Source: Ascaphus truei (lineage: Eukaryota > Chordata > Amphibia > Anura > Ascaphidae). From it: 64,000 nucleotides of DNA. The position numbers and the translations under genes were made by a program. Each line of letters starts with the position of its first letter. Position 1 is the first letter of the stretch. The notes below the pieces were generated by a model, which ran no database searches, was not told the DNA's origin, and saw only the letters and a program-made list of their open reading frames with translations. Shown here piece after piece: positions 1-11,449 of this stretch. The stretch is from contig CM071569.1 of assembly GCA_036426205.1 (NCBI GenBank), positions 4,776,876 to 4,840,875 of the forward strand, in the 5' to 3' direction.

Positions 1-372
1 TCTTAGAACACCGAAAAAGACGGTTGCATGAATACAAATGTATGCAACTGTTCGGAACACTTAGCGGTGGCATAAACCGGGACCGCAATTTCATGAGTCA
101 CTACTGACACGAGAGAACTTTCTTCCCATGAGTACTAAAGGCCATGTCTATACATACTGCGCTGTATGTATGCACACACAGCTTTCTCTTACACATACAA
201 ATACTCTATGTAATTCCATCCCTATTTTCCAATAGGGACCACATAGTATCTACACACACTTTTAGTAATGCTACAGCCTCTTACATTTCCACACCATTGA
301 TACACACTCCCACTCCACACACACCTTTTGTAAAGCGCTCTATACACTGTGGGCTCTTTACAAATTTATATT

Positions 373-377
373 TACAT

Positions 378-446
<69 letters not shown>
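373..446. repeat. CATA/CA microsatellite
   Basis: About five CATA units run directly into a long uninterrupted CA dinucleotide tract. The surrounding 1-1080 is AT-rich sequence in which I see no gene and no recognisable repeat. The apparent His/Thr-rich reading frame across the tract is a by-product of the CA repeat. Confidence 0.95.
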
Positions 447-447
<1 letters not shown>

Positions 448-1084
448 TTACATCACTAACATTCAGGGACTATTTAAAACCTTGAGTCATAAATTGCATA
501 CTACACAGGGGGGTGTTCGGTTTCAGTCATAGATAACATTCTTATATGCACTGTTTTTAAGTTAAACCTTGCTTGCTTTATTCAATGTACCATCGCCGGA
601 AGAAGAGATCAGTGTATCTCGAAAGCTCGCACAAATAAAAGCATTTCGTTAGCCACAGAACGGTATCGTCTATTCATTTTTGATTATTAAAGCTCGGCTA
701 ACACGGTACCGATACCTATAAATATATACATTTAGGTAAATTAAATTAAACTAAATATATTCTATAATAGTATGATCAGACTGTAAATAGTGTCCCTAGC
801 AGCTAAAAAATAAGGGAGCAGAGGGACCAATCTCTAGGTCCCAAGACAAGATTGGGAAAATGCCTGCGCTATTTTGAAGTTGCTCCAAAATGCGATTGTT
901 GGAGGAGGTGGAGAAAATAGAGGGGAGTCAAAAAAAAGAAAAGAAAAGAAATAACAATTCGTGTACTAGTACATCAAAGAAAATCTCCTTCAAAAATTGT
1001 AAAAGGCTCTTTGAAATTGCACTCACATGTAAGTGCCTAGATTCTCTCTGGTTTCTTCAATGGTCTTTATATGGTGCTGGTAGG

Positions 1085-1459
1085 GTTGCCAGTGTCTTCT
1101 CCACAGATACTGGACACAATGGTGAAAGGTACGACGTACTCGAGACACAGACAAACACGTTTCTCCACTCCATGCTGTGTCCTCTTCTCCTTGGTCCCAC
1201 CTACAGGATCCTTATAGCTCTTACTGATTGGCTGCATTATCCAGCAGCAGCCAATCAGGATGGAGGAAGCTGCCCAGCCCCCTAGCAAGAGCCCTGCTTT
1301 CTCCCTGCTCTGGGGAAATCCCGCAGCCCCCCAAAGCCGGTCAGGACACTTTGTCCAGAGAGGTAATACTGAGCACTTAACATGTTCAGTATTACCTCAA
1401 CAGTTTTACTGTAAGTCCAAATACAAGACAGTCCGGTCCAATACTGGACACCTGACAAC
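1085..1459. mobile_element. Non-autonomous element with GTTGCCAG-type inverted ends
   Basis: The left end GTTGCCAGTGTC and the right end (reverse complement GTTGTCAGGTGTCC) form an imperfect terminal inverted repeat, followed inside by matching ACTGGAC-type subterminal motifs. Inside lies a perfect 12-bp hairpin arm pair (1361-1372 with 1386-1397). No transposase is present, so this is MITE-like. The superfamily is not certain; hAT or piggyBac are possible. Several short frames cross the element and are not supported as genes. Confidence 0.5.
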
Positions 1460-1879
1460 AATAGGTGCTGTGTTACATTCAATAATTTGGTGTCAATCCA
1501 GAATCAGCTGATATAACAGGGCTATCTGTGCAATCCTCCTTAGTAATATAGGAATCCGGCACATCTCTCCAATTACAATGAAAAGAGAAAGGTAGACATA
1601 TAGTAGTATAATAAAGTTTTTTAAATAAAAAAAGGATATGCACAAGTGGAGATAGACTCACATGCTCCATAGTTTAAAATAGCTTGTAGATTGCAATGGG
1701 TCAGAGAACTGGATACAGCTTCAGAGCTCAACCAGCACAATCAACAGCCCTCTGGTTCCTCAGCGGACACGCATAGCTGTGCTTTCAGGTAGTGATGTCA
1801 CAGCTGGGAGTGGGAAGAATCCTGTTCGAGTGCCCAGGCGGGTGGGGACTCTGCGGTCTTCTCACCATAGTCGCTTCAA

Positions 1880-1905
1880 CGCGATGTGCTGCTTCATCAG
1901 AGGTT
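1880..1905 (-). other. Decayed hammerhead-like motif
   Basis: The minus strand shows CTGATGA (1894-1900) plus an extra A and a weak GC-closed stem, but the GAAA box is replaced by GTTGA. It resembles the better motifs elsewhere in the window and is listed only as a degenerate relative. Confidence 0.3.
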
Positions 1906-1917
1906 AATGCCTTCAAG

Positions 1918-2093
1918 CAGGGGTTCTCAACTCCAGTCTTCAAGACCCCCCTCAACAGGTCAGGTTTTTAGGATATCCCTGCATCAGCACATGTGGCTCA
2001 ATCGGTGGCTCAGTCTTTGTCTTTGCTTAAGCAGGGATACCCTAAAAATCTGATCTGTTGGGGGGTCTTTATGACTGGATTTGAGGGCCCTTG
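1918..2093. mobile_element. hAT-type MITE, family 1 (CAGGGG ends)
   Basis: Starts with CAGGGGTTCTCAACTCCAG and ends with a diverged complementary end. The interior is itself an imperfect palindrome: a segment with GGATATCCCTG and CAGCACATGTGGCTCAATC is followed by its inverted version. The same family recurs near 9.1, 40.2, 44.6, 53.6, 55.7, 61.2 and 62.4 kb. CAGNGGTG-like ends and the 8-bp target duplications seen on sister copies point to hAT. Confidence 0.85.
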
Positions 2094-2547
2094 CCTTAGG
2101 GATTGGTATTGCTTAAAAAGCCCCACGATTAACCCTATCAGCGCTGTAAAAAAAAATCTCTTTGGCCCATATATCTAAATTAAACATTAACAGTACATAT
2201 ATACTGAATAAGCATAATAATACAGTACATACACATAGATCCTACATGAATAGCTAAATACATAGTTCCATACAATACAATACAATGTGTCTGTATATAT
2301 GCCATGAAAACAAAATTGATCCATGGTAAACATGCAGCTGCCATGATCCATGAATGGGATCCAAATCCATGAAACATGGATACATATAAACCTCATAAAG
2401 TAGCAAAATACATATATACAAATTCGGTATATCAATGCAGATATCAATACAAAGTGTCATGCAAATGTCACAAAAGAGTATAAATAGAAATGTTCGCCAG
2501 ACAGCACTCCAGATGCCTTGATCAATAAATGTGACTATATTTATTGA

Positions 2548-2592
2548 AGGATGATTGACGTTTCGGTCCACAACTTGTACCTTTATCAAGAT
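2548..2592 (-). ncRNA. Hammerhead-like motif, diverged core
   Basis: On the minus strand a TTGATAA box (for CTGANGA) is followed by A, a GGT...ACC stem with a loop, and GAAACGTC. Two core positions differ from the hammerhead consensus, so activity is unlikely, but the order of parts matches the better copies at 8.05, 28.1, 43.7 and 50.5 kb. The flanks (about 2.1-3.0 kb) are AT-rich, repeat CCATGAA-like words and hold no gene. Confidence 0.4.
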
Positions 2593-3617
2593 ATTCAAAC
2601 TTGCGAGAAAAGCTACTTAAATATACCTGAGTGTGGGCATGTTTATGTGATTCAGGCGTGACTGCGTACCGAATGGCGGCCAAAAAATGCGTGATCGCTG
2701 GGCAACATCATGTAAACAAAAGCACATAAGAAAATAAGTGTTAAAGATAACTCATATGTTGCTGAATCAAGTGTAAGCAAGTGAATGTGCTAATACACAT
2801 AAAGTGATACGTAACTAAAGTAACTAAACATTGACACAATACACTCAGATTGTGGTCCCTTGATCACTGGTTGTGCCCAAATACGTGAGTATGATAGGTT
2901 CCTTCTGGTATTACATCCAGGTCCAGTATTGTTGAAATGTATGTTAAATATACATACAAATGTATAGGTTCCCAAAACAGAGTGTATGTGTGGTGGTCCT
3001 GCAAATAATTAGTAACACTCAAGTGGTCTGGGATGAGAAATGGTTTGAGAATCTCTGCCCTATTCTATATACTGGAGGGCATCTTCTCCATGCCCGCTGC
3101 GGACATGGGATGATAGCATCACAACATGTTCAATAGGGGTCAAGGGTCCCTCTTCAATATGCAGAGAAGCCTTCTTCCTGGAGAGATGAGCTCCATTCAA
3201 ATGCATGGGATTTAAATCTTCTCTAGCACAGCAAACAGCTTCACAGCGTATTGAACAAGGGCCAAAGATGCATACTTAAAATGCACTAAATGTCTCACAG
3301 TAGCTCACAGTTAAAAAGGCTTGTTTCTGAGCTTCATTACGAGCTTTTTGCACTATAGTAACATCTAGAAACCATAGTTGAGACAACTAATTTCAGGCAG
3401 TTCATTAAACTGATATGCGTTATGGTGATATATTTTTTCGATGATGCAGAGTAAGCATGGTCTTTTATGCCAATTTGCACTGCAGCGTGCTTTCTTAATA
3501 GTGAATTATTAAAGTGTTATAGTGGCAATCGGGTGCTATCACACAGAAGTTCCCATTGACTGGAATGGGAGTTTCTGTGCAGGGCCTAACTCCCATTCCA
3601 GTTAAAGTCACTGACTC

Positions 3618-3838
3618 TGTAAACAGTGACACTGAGTTTGTAGCAGGGGAACCTGGTTCAATTCCTGGTGTCAGCTCCTTGTGACCTTGGGTAAAGTCCC
3701 TGTACCTCCCTGTGCCTCATCATAGATTGTTAGCTCACCTGGGCAGGGACTATGTCTGTAACATTCCTCTTTGCTGCGTACCATACACTGTACTGTAATT
3801 GTGGAGCTATATGAAATAAAGTAAAGTTATTTTTATAT
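3618..3838 (+). mobile_element. MIR/CORE-like SINE with L2-type tail
   Basis: It contains a tRNA-type B box (GGTTCAATTCC, 3655-3665) and the MIR-like core TTGTGACCTTGGGTAAAGTC. The 3' tail has TAGATTGTTAGCTCACCTGGG and GGCAGGGACT and ends in a GAAATAAAG-like terminus. This order of tRNA head, core and L2-type tail is the established architecture of MIR-like SINEs, which depend on L2-family LINEs for movement. The A-box region is diverged. Confidence 0.7.
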
Positions 3839-4426
3839 GTTAATATAAAGTCATATCTCACAATTGGGATTGTTGATAAATACAACACATTTCAGTTTCC
3901 ATCACAAAGCTGTCATGTAGTTTGCAATCCATTTATATCACTTTAAATGTATTACCTCACTTCATGTGAACGATTTTAGTGTCATTGCTTGACTAAAAAG
4001 TGATTACGCTGTGAACCACCGCAATGGAAACACCCATAGGTCAGTCCTATTACACATGGATATGACTTAAAGTTTGAATTTTCGCAATTATTGAAATCTT
4101 TGCTAGGATCTATTTTTTATTATTATTTGAAATGTTATTGTAGGTAAGACATTGTAGTCATCCAATCCTGAGTGTGACTGACATTTTTATGAAATAAAAT
4201 GTTTTAGGAAATAATGGAAGCCCACGGGAAAAAGGAAAAGGTGACGATTTGTATATACAATACAGTTGGACAATGTGTGTCACGGTATATTCTTTTATAT
4301 CTACTGTAGGAACAGATTTAACATGTAAACAATAATTTCCTGTAGAAGAATCATTAACCTATAGAAAAGTATGTGTGACTTATATCCCCTCCGGTAACTA
4401 TAATGCAGTCATTTAAGTCATGTCCA
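3839..4426. other. AT-rich stretch without recognised feature
   Basis: No frame, RNA gene or terminal inverted repeat is convincing here. It is likely intergenic or intronic sequence. Confidence 0.6.
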
Positions 4427-4983
4427 TCAAACCAGTATTATTGGGGAGTTATCCTTGGAGTGGCCGAAACGTTGATGCCAAGGAGCCCAAACGCTCTGGG
4501 ATTTGTTAACTGAATCATTTAGGTAGGCTGTAAGGTTTTCCATGGAGATGACTTGCCATAGTGTATTGATGGTCTTTGACCAGGTGGAGGGAATATTTTT
4601 TTCCCCCAATTTCTGGCTATGGTACATTTTACTGCGCGGAATATATGCATTATTAATTGTCATGAGTTAGAGTCAAGATTGGGTAATGGTAAAGCTAACA
4701 AAACAGTCCAAGGGTCCCTGGGGACATCGATATCAGTTAATTGGGCTATTATATACAATTAATTATTCCAGAGTGGAATGATTTGGGGGCAAGACCACCA
4801 AATATGGGAAATGGAGCCCAACTGGTCACACCCTCTCCACCCCAGCTGAAAACATGATGGGTACATTTTATGTAGTCTGGCAGGAGTAAGATACCAGTGG
4901 TACATTATCTTATTAAAGCGTTCTTTTAATGTACTATAGTGCAAATTGGTGACTTCGAAGCTACCTCCCATTCGTCTGACCAT
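4427..4983 (-). pseudogene. LINE-1/Tx1-clade ORF2 C-terminal remnant
   Basis: The minus strand encodes a segment with WYLTPARLHKMYP, CWRGC-like spacing (GWRGCDQLG) and SHIWWSCPQIIPLW. That is the Cys/Trp-rich C-terminal region of L1-type ORF2 proteins, downstream of the reverse transcriptase. Reading on, VPRDPW and then frame-shifted pieces (IFRAVKCTIARNW; MENLTAYLNDS; VWAPW) continue the same family down to about 4430. The pieces lie in different frames with stop codons between them. The copy is 5'-truncated near 4985, typical of target-primed reverse transcription, and is dead. Endonuclease and reverse transcriptase domains are absent. Confidence 0.75.
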
Positions 4984-4984
4984 T

Positions 4985-5260
4985 CGTTGTTATCTATAAT
5001 AGAGAAAGCACCCACAGCACTCTGCACAGACATTCTGCAGGAACGCAGCATTCAGGTGGATGTGTGAGGTGATGCGGCGAAGCGATAGAGAGACACAGCA
5101 GCTGCTGAATCATTATGACGCACACTCCGGGGACTGAGTATCATTTGGTTTCTTCTGTGGATGAGCTATAGGACGTGATTAAAGGGAAGCACCACTCATC
5201 AGTGGGAACGGGCCTGAAGAAGGGCCAAGTGCCCAATACGTAGCCCCCCTTGTATTTGGA
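4985..5260 (+). mobile_element. Hammerhead-bearing repeat unit
   Basis: The sequence between the LINE remnant and about 5260 ends in a hammerhead-like motif: stem I GGGC (5210-5213), CTGAAGA (5214-5220), extra A, stem II GGGC/GCCC with a 5-nt loop (5222-5234), then AATACGTA, and the stem I partner GCCC (5243-5246). The GAAA box is degraded to AATA. All three helices can still be drawn. Confidence 0.5.
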
Positions 5261-5622
5261 ATTTTTTTCCTATGAGCTAATATTAGCTGTCCTGGCTGTT
5301 ACACTGAGTTTGTAGCACTGGTGTTTACTAGTGCTATTGTTTCCTATGTGAATGTTTTTATGTCCCCCGCTCCCCTGTTTTCTCCCAGTCTCTGGGTCCA
5401 TCGTTTGAGTGGGAATTTTGGGGCACTGTCTTCTAACATTTCCCTGTATTTGTTATACATCTTCTGGTGTATTTTCACCATGTGCAATCAACAGCTACGT
5501 GTGTCAGTTTTTTTGTGCAGAGTGCTGTGGGTACTTTCTCTATTGTGTAATCTCTCAGGGTTTCGGGAGATCCTCTTACCTGTGTGCACCATCTCTATTT
5601 TTGCTCTAGTACGGTTACATTA
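5261..5622. other. No gene recognised
   Basis: Open frames here (such as one of 100 codons from 5321) are hydrophobic by composition, match nothing I recognise and have no supporting context. They are treated as chance. Confidence 0.5.
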
Positions 5623-5700
5623 GTGTTGCAGACTCTCTCTCTCCTCTCTCTCCTCTCTCTCCCTCCTCTCTGTCCCCATTCCCCTCTTTTCTCTGTCATT
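5623..5700. repeat. CT-rich simple repeat
   Basis: CTCTCTCCTC-type pyrimidine repeat. Confidence 0.9.
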
Positions 5701-5984
5701 GTCTGGGCAGTATTGCAGCAAATTGGGCAAAACGTCAATAGAAATAAGAAGTCAAATTGGGGGATTTTTATGCACAGATAATTTTTTGATAACCCCTATT
5801 ATCAGTATATCAGCCTTTACAGATATAGGCATCATAGGCACAAGGAAATATAAAAACATGTTTTCTGATTGTGTGTGCATTAAATGTAAGAAAGTTGCTA
5901 TTAAAGTTTATTATTGTTGATGATCTCTATAGTTCAAAGTTCTAGTAGCTGTAAGTTGACCAACACAAAATTATTTACTTATCA

Positions 5985-6392
5985 TCTCTCACTCAGGCAC
6001 CCTCCTCTCTCTTCCCTCTCTCTATCATGCTCCCCCTCTTAACCCATTCTTCCCCCCTCTCTCGCATCCCCCTCTCACTCCTATACCCCTCCCCCTCTCT
6101 TGTATCATTCTCCCCCTCTGCACCCCTCTCTCACATTCTCCTCTCACTCCTCCCCTCTCACTCCTCCACCTCACCCATCCTTCTCTTACACTCCCACTTT
6201 CGCTCACTCAATCAATGCCCCCTCCTCTCATATCTCCACCTCCTCACACTCAATCTCCCCACCCCAACCCCAAGAATCACACACACACAGACACACACAC
6301 ACACACCTCTCTCTCTCTCCCCCTGTCCTCATCCCCTCTCTTACTCCGTTTATACACCCCCCCTCTGCTTTTCACTCCCCACCCCTCCTTAA
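5985..6392. repeat. Long polypyrimidine tract with CTC minisatellite character
   Basis: About 400 bp of almost pure C/T on the plus strand with a loose CTCACTCCTCCCCCTCTC periodicity and a CA interruption at 6279-6305. The proline/serine-rich frames crossing it, and the Arg/Gly-rich ones on the other strand, follow from composition. Confidence 0.9.
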
Positions 6393-6599
6393 CTTGGGTG
6401 TAGAGAGAACATGTTCAACCGCTACAGTTGCTTATATTACTAAGGTAACATTGCCTATTGTTACAGTTTGCAGCTAGATGTTCATTGCCTCGAATTGCTT
6501 GCCATTTTTGAATGATTTTGCATTGATAGTATCAGAGTTTAATGAATAGGCCACTCAGTATTAAAACCCACACTTGTGAATTGAATAATATTGTTTACA

Positions 6600-6765
6600 T
6601 ACTGTGTATATGGATGTATATTTATATAGCACCATCCATGTACATAGCGCATCAGAGCAGTAATACTCATGACATACTAATAATATAACACATAATGGGA
6701 ATAAGAGCTTCATTAAGGAAAAGGAACCCCTGGCACAAAGAGCTTACAATCTAAGTAAGCCTATT
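6600..6765 (-). mobile_element. L2-type SINE tail
   Basis: On the minus strand: TTAGATTGTAAGCTCTTTG, then a variable spacer, then a GCGCTATGTACATGG-like end and TATATAAAT. It is the same tail family as the copies near 17.0/31.6 kb and 42.1 kb, missing its 5' part. Confidence 0.65.
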
Positions 6766-6833
6766 ACAGCTATGAAGCCTGACTTTTCTGAAGTCTATTA
6801 CATTATTATAATTTTTTTTGTCAAAATAAAGTG

Positions 6834-7205
6834 GTGTAAGACTGGAGAGGGGCGAGTCTGCCCAAATCCATTTCCTGGATTTTCTCACATTTTCCCCCCA
6901 AAATCCGCAGACAGATTTGGTCGGTTTTAATCCGCGCGGATTCATCAAAAACTGCCATTGGATACAACCCGCGGACGGATTCGTAGATTCCAATTCGCGG
7001 ATCCAGCGATCCGTGGGCGGATTCTTAAGAACGGATTGGATTCTACACCCTCCGTCCACGGGCTGCGGGAATCCGCGGAGTGTATTGGCAATAATAATAA
7101 TAATAATAAATATGCAAAATGCCAATCGCCCTTTTTGAAATTGATCCACTGCAATTCCCGGTCCAAAGGGACCGGCCGATCCGCTGCGGACCCAAATCCA
7201 CCCCC
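6834..7205. repeat. GGATTC/ATCCG-rich repeat with internal inversions
   Basis: About 370 bp with many copies of the short words ATCCGCGGA, GGATTC and GATCCG in both orientations. It starts near CTGCCCAAATCC and closes with CTGCGGACCCAAATCC, so both halves read as diverged inverted copies. An AAT microsatellite sits at 7091-7110. Frames crossing it on both strands reflect the palindromic word content. Probably an old MITE; the superfamily is unknown. Confidence 0.45.
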
Positions 7206-7609
7206 AAAAAATTAACACATTTCCATGTAAGATCTGCAACAAATAAGACATTTTATTAACAGAGCCTCAGACAGTGAAAACAACGTTTAATGTATACCAT
7301 AACCTTGCATTATATACACCTAAATACAGAGTGCAGCACTTGGTACATACTGTGCAGTAGCCCTGATATATGCATAGAGGATATTTTCATACGATGATTA
7401 CATACCCAGTAAGTAGACTGTTCTCTTCTCTTCTGAGATAAATCGTGACATTTAGAAAACAGTTACATGTGATCTTTAAGTACATACAGGGCATAGTTTA
7501 TTCATCCTATTAAGCTAGCCATTCAATGAAATGTACCTCTGCGCTTCCCCAGAAGTAATTGTTTTTCGATTACTTCAGTATAGAAAATACCAAGCGAATT
7601 TAATAAACC

Positions 7610-7675
7610 TACACACAGATACACAGACACACACCGACACACACATACACCTAGTATATATATATATATATATAA
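7610..7675. repeat. CA and TA microsatellites
   Basis: An ACAC/GACA-type tract is followed by about 11 TA units. Confidence 0.9.
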
Positions 7676-8110
7676 AAACAAACAAAAGCGCAAGCTCCAT
7701 AGCACGTAACTGAGTAAAAAATAAGGTACATTTATTTAAAAAATCAGCAACCCATAAGAATGTGCACTTACAGGATTTCAAACAGAACCATTCGTGGGAG
7801 AGAAATCTCTATTGTGGTCATCTGCGGTGGTAGGGTGAGTCCCAGGTTTGCAGAGTGGATGTAAACAGCCCAGGTTCACCATGAACTCCTATCCCGAATT
7901 GGCAGCAAGATATAAAGGCATCCAATGCCTGCACATCCTTTGCTCCCTCATACAATGGTTGCTAACACTTGAAATTACCGCCAGCCGGAGCGCAGGGAAG
8001 CAAGGGACTCCAAATACACCAACACAAACGCGATGACGTCACAACTCTACACGTTTCGTCACACTGCGGCGACTTCGTCAGGAGTATGTGATTGTCAAGG
8101 ACAGCCAATT
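7676..8110 (-). mobile_element. Hammerhead-bearing repeat unit
   Basis: A unit of about 430 bp read on the minus strand, with its ribozyme-like motif at the 5' end (8044-8085). The body contains the TGACGTCA site (8034-8041) and ends in a T-rich stretch next to a TA microsatellite. The same layout (motif, about 350-450 unique bp, T-rich end beside TA repeats) is seen at 28.1-28.6 kb. It has no coding capacity, as expected for a non-autonomous retroelement. Confidence 0.5.
8044..8085 (-). ncRNA. Hammerhead-like ribozyme motif, intact core
   Basis: Minus strand, in order: stem I ACTC (8085-8082), CTGACGA (8081-8075), extra A (8074), stem II GTC/GAC closing a 10-nt loop, GAAA (8057-8054), near-palindromic stem III ACGTGT ending at 8049, putative cleavage after A8048, then GAGT (8047-8044), which pairs perfectly with ACTC. 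Both invariant boxes match the hammerhead consensus. The extra A after A9 is a departure shared with every copy in the window. A stem III of self-complementary sequence with no loop would work best as a dimer. Activity is inferred. Confidence 0.65.
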
Positions 8111-8439
8111 AAATAGGCTGGATCAAGTAAACCTATTTTCACATTGGTACTAAGTTTCACCACAAATCGTATAACTCTAAAATGACTATAAATATCAACA
8201 TTACAATGAATAACAACAAAAAAAACCATCAATAATTATGTTGTTCACATCATACAATGAAAATAGCTAAAAGTAAACAATTTAATTATGTATAAACTGA
8301 ACTAACACAATGACATGTTAGAAAAAGCTGTCCAAATATGACCAATCTAAGTTTCATCAAATATGGAAAAATATATATATATATATACCAAATTGAAATT
8401 TAAGCCTAAACCTATAATTTTAGACCCCAGTCTGAGATA

Positions 8440-8585
8440 TGGGTTTTGCCCTCTCAACCAAACCTGTATTTCAGGCTCTGGATGTACCTCACAATACGCT
8501 TGAGGCACAGGTAGATACAGTGACTTGCCCAAGGTCACAAGGTTCCCTGATTGAAACTCAGCGTCGTTGTTAACAGCGTCAGTGT
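8440..8585 (-). mobile_element. MIR-like SINE fragment
   Basis: The complement contains TTGTGACCTTGGGCAAGTCA, the hallmark core of MIR-type SINEs, beside a diverged B box region (complement of TGATTGAAACTCAGC) and a GTGCCTCAAGC-like segment. Confidence 0.7.
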
Positions 8586-9064
8586 TGTTACTCACGGAGC
8601 TGCCCATTATCAGCATCACTTCCTCTGCCATGTCCCAGTCTATATTATGCCCCTGGCAAACAACCATCATTGCATGTCAGGAACTAAATTAGTAAGCGTC
8701 TTACATTTGATGCTGCCGCAAACAAAGAGTAGGGAGGAGCGCCAAAACAAACCTTCCTTTGCATTGATGCCTCTTCTGCACCAGGCGCCATTTACCAAAA
8801 CAATGGAGCAAAAACGTTGAACGGCGCGAATGTGCTCCTTCGGCAGAGGAAGTTTTTTCATTGTGCTTCTTACATTTGGTGCAGGTCATTAAGGAGCAGG
8901 GTTTAACGCCACTTCGGACCTGGTTGATTTATTTGATGCAGTAAAGGAAGTAAAACTGGATCATCTTGGTACTTGCTCCAGTTGTGATACTTGGTACATT
9001 TCCCCTTTTGGGTACATTTTATGACACACCATACATAGGGCCTGTAGGCATCCATTCTACATTG

Positions 9065-9232
9065 CAGAGGTGGTCAACGCCAGTCCTCAAGCCTCCCCAA
9101 CACGTCAGGTTTTTCAGGATATCCCTCCTTCAGCACTGACTGTGCCTCTGATTGAGCCACCTGTGCTGAAGCTGGGATATGCTGAAAACCTGACCAGTTG
9201 GGGAGGCTTGTGGACTGGAATGGAGCACCCTG
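9065..9232. mobile_element. hAT-type MITE, family 1
   Basis: CAGAGGTGGTCAAC at the left and ..GAGCACCCTG at the right. The interior is an inverted repeat around GGATATCCCTCC and GCTGAAGCTGGGATATGC. The 8-bp flanks (CTACATTG versus CCATATAG) no longer match. Confidence 0.85.
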
Positions 9233-9779
9233 CCATATAGTCTGAAGCCGCCGTTTGGGGCGTGTTCGGATGCAAATCCCCATAGGTTTTATTGAAGATC
9301 TTTGGCGGAAAATGAGCCAAACGATCGCTGTGGACTGCATGGAATTTACCCCTCAGTGTCAATCTAATGCCAACCCATACTCGTTTTGAATGTCCCCAAT
9401 CGCCTCCCTTTATCATTGAAGTTTTCGTGCACATTGTCAGGCGCAGTCACAGCCAAGAAAAAGTGCCCTGGTTTCCGAAAGGAAAACACATTTTTGTTCC
9501 AATAAAATGAGAGATTCTTTGTGTACTTAGTGATCTTGGACGCGGCGGCAGCCACAGACGGACCAATAAGACGCGCATCGATTATGCTTGCTTAAATTTT
9601 GTTCACCTCCGTGAAATATTGACCTTCCTTTTGGCGTCTCCACGCTGAAGAAGGTCGCTTGTACGAGCCTTCAGGCCGTCTTCTTAGCTCCGTGCTTTAA
9701 GCCATCATGAAATTCTCCGCCCCGAAAAAATATCAATTTAGTATTGATTTGTTTCTCCTCCCAGAGTAAATGGAGACAA

Positions 9780-10010
9780 GTCAGCTTTTGAACTGAAGAG
9801 AAAAAGAAAAGCCATTTTAATTCTGCCTGTGGGAATTAAGATGAATTTTTATAGGAATGTCATGTTATTACTGTCCGTGATTGATTTTGTGATTCAACAA
9901 GTCAGCATAGAGAGGGAGGGCATGGTCTCCGGTGTGTTGATGTTTACTGGATAAATAGCTCCGAGCTACAGATAAGTCACTCTGCTTTTAACACGCGTTG
10001 TGTTTGTGCT
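9780..10010. other. Candidate conserved non-coding element
   Basis: Unique, AT-rich but not simple sequence with homeodomain-like TTAAT/ATTAAG words (for example AATTAAGATGAATTTTTA). It lacks repeats and coding frames and lies in a long repeat-poor stretch (about 9.3-10.5 kb). Judged from texture only; an alignment would decide. Confidence 0.25.
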
Positions 10011-10139
10011 GCACTTTGCACGCAGGAAAATAAATTCTGAATGTAAAAAATAAATTTCCTTTATCTGAGTAGGCGACGGATAAACCCCTTGAGCTGGGAA
10101 CTGTTGCAAACTGGTGACTTTGGGTTTTTTAAAACATCA

Positions 10140-11449
10140 GCGTTTGTTTGACCCTTTCGTTTCTCTTTCCCCCCCACCGGCAGCGAACGGGTTAATCTAT
10201 CTTTTCTCCCAGCATCCCTCTCACTCATCTCCGCAGTAGCTGACTCCGTCTCCTGGTACTGGCTGTGCCTCCAGAGTCTTTACCTCTCCTTAAAGGTCCC
10301 TTGCCTCTGCACATAGATTTGCGTTTGTACTTTTCAAAGATTTTTTTTCAATATAGGGTTTGTTTTCCCCTGTCCTGTTTTTCCCCTGCTCACTAATAAA
10401 CTCTTGCTACTTTGACATCGCTGGAATTCAAAGAGTCTTATCAGAGAAGTTAAATATATGATATTCTATCGGATGAGTCTTTGGCTACATTTTTAAGGAA
10501 GGCGATTACATTGTTACGTTAGTTCTTTGCAAGCTAACAGGGATTACATCATTAGGACCCATGTGAAACTTTGACTTCCAGGTTCCTCTATTTCCACTTC
10601 CGTCCCGGACATCCCACCCAAATCGCAATAATACTCTGACATCAGGTTGGATGTAAGATGGTCACAGCATGACATCACACACACTTGCCAGTCAACAATA
10701 ACGTAACAAACAGTTTTACAACCGTATCGTGGCCGCCACTGACCAACGGGCGTGTATCACCATCACACCCAAAAGTTTAGGGCAAGGCTATCGCATTGGT
10801 ACTAGCTTACCATGCCCCATTGGGGAACCAAAACCGTGTAACCACTTTCACCAACTTCCTCTGGCAAGCAACACCCTGCATGTCGTGACAACAATTACAG
10901 CATCAACATAATCAAAACAAGAAGAAGAGGGCCGCAGGACGGGAACCTGTACTTAAGGCAAATAAAATGGCCGCCCCTGCAGCCTGTTACCCGCCTTTTC
11001 TATACCTTGTTAGTCCCACCCCCAACATGTGCTGTCACTGTGTCATGGACCCTACTCCTAATAATACATGGGCTGTCTGTCTATGTAAAGTCCTTAGCTT
11101 TGTTAGTTCTGCAGTGCTACCCAATAACAGGTAGACAGGAGGCTTTGAGTTGCTGCCAGTAACCCTCGCAGGTGCAGGGGATTCTGAGCCTTTGATGAAT
11201 GCCCAAGACTGTCAACAATAACTGATTGTATAGGAAACAAAGGGAAATTACTGCAGGTATCACAGGGTTGAATAAGGTTTATAATAGCAATTATCTTTCC
11301 TAAAAATGGTTGTTATTGCAGTTAATGCAGTTAACCTGCTCTGGCTCATCCTCGGGGCATTTAATGGCTGACTATAAGTTACTAGCGACAGTAACAATGT
11401 CTACAGGATTATAGCTCAACTAACTTCCAGGGTTTAACAAAAAGAAAAC
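10140..11449. other. Stretch without recognised gene
   Basis: Mixed-composition sequence. Short frames (such as 60 codons from 10729) have no recognisable homology or context. No terminal repeats seen. Confidence 0.5.

Noticed and set aside
3655..3665. tRNA gene
   Set aside because: Only a B box is present; the sequence continues into a MIR-like core and L2-type tail, so it is a SINE.
6027..6477. Proline-rich protein of about 125 residues
   Set aside because: The frame is a translation of the polypyrimidine tract.
9645..9680. Hammerhead motif starting CTGAAGAAGG
   Set aside because: The second box reads TTCAG and simply pairs with the first; there is no GAAA.
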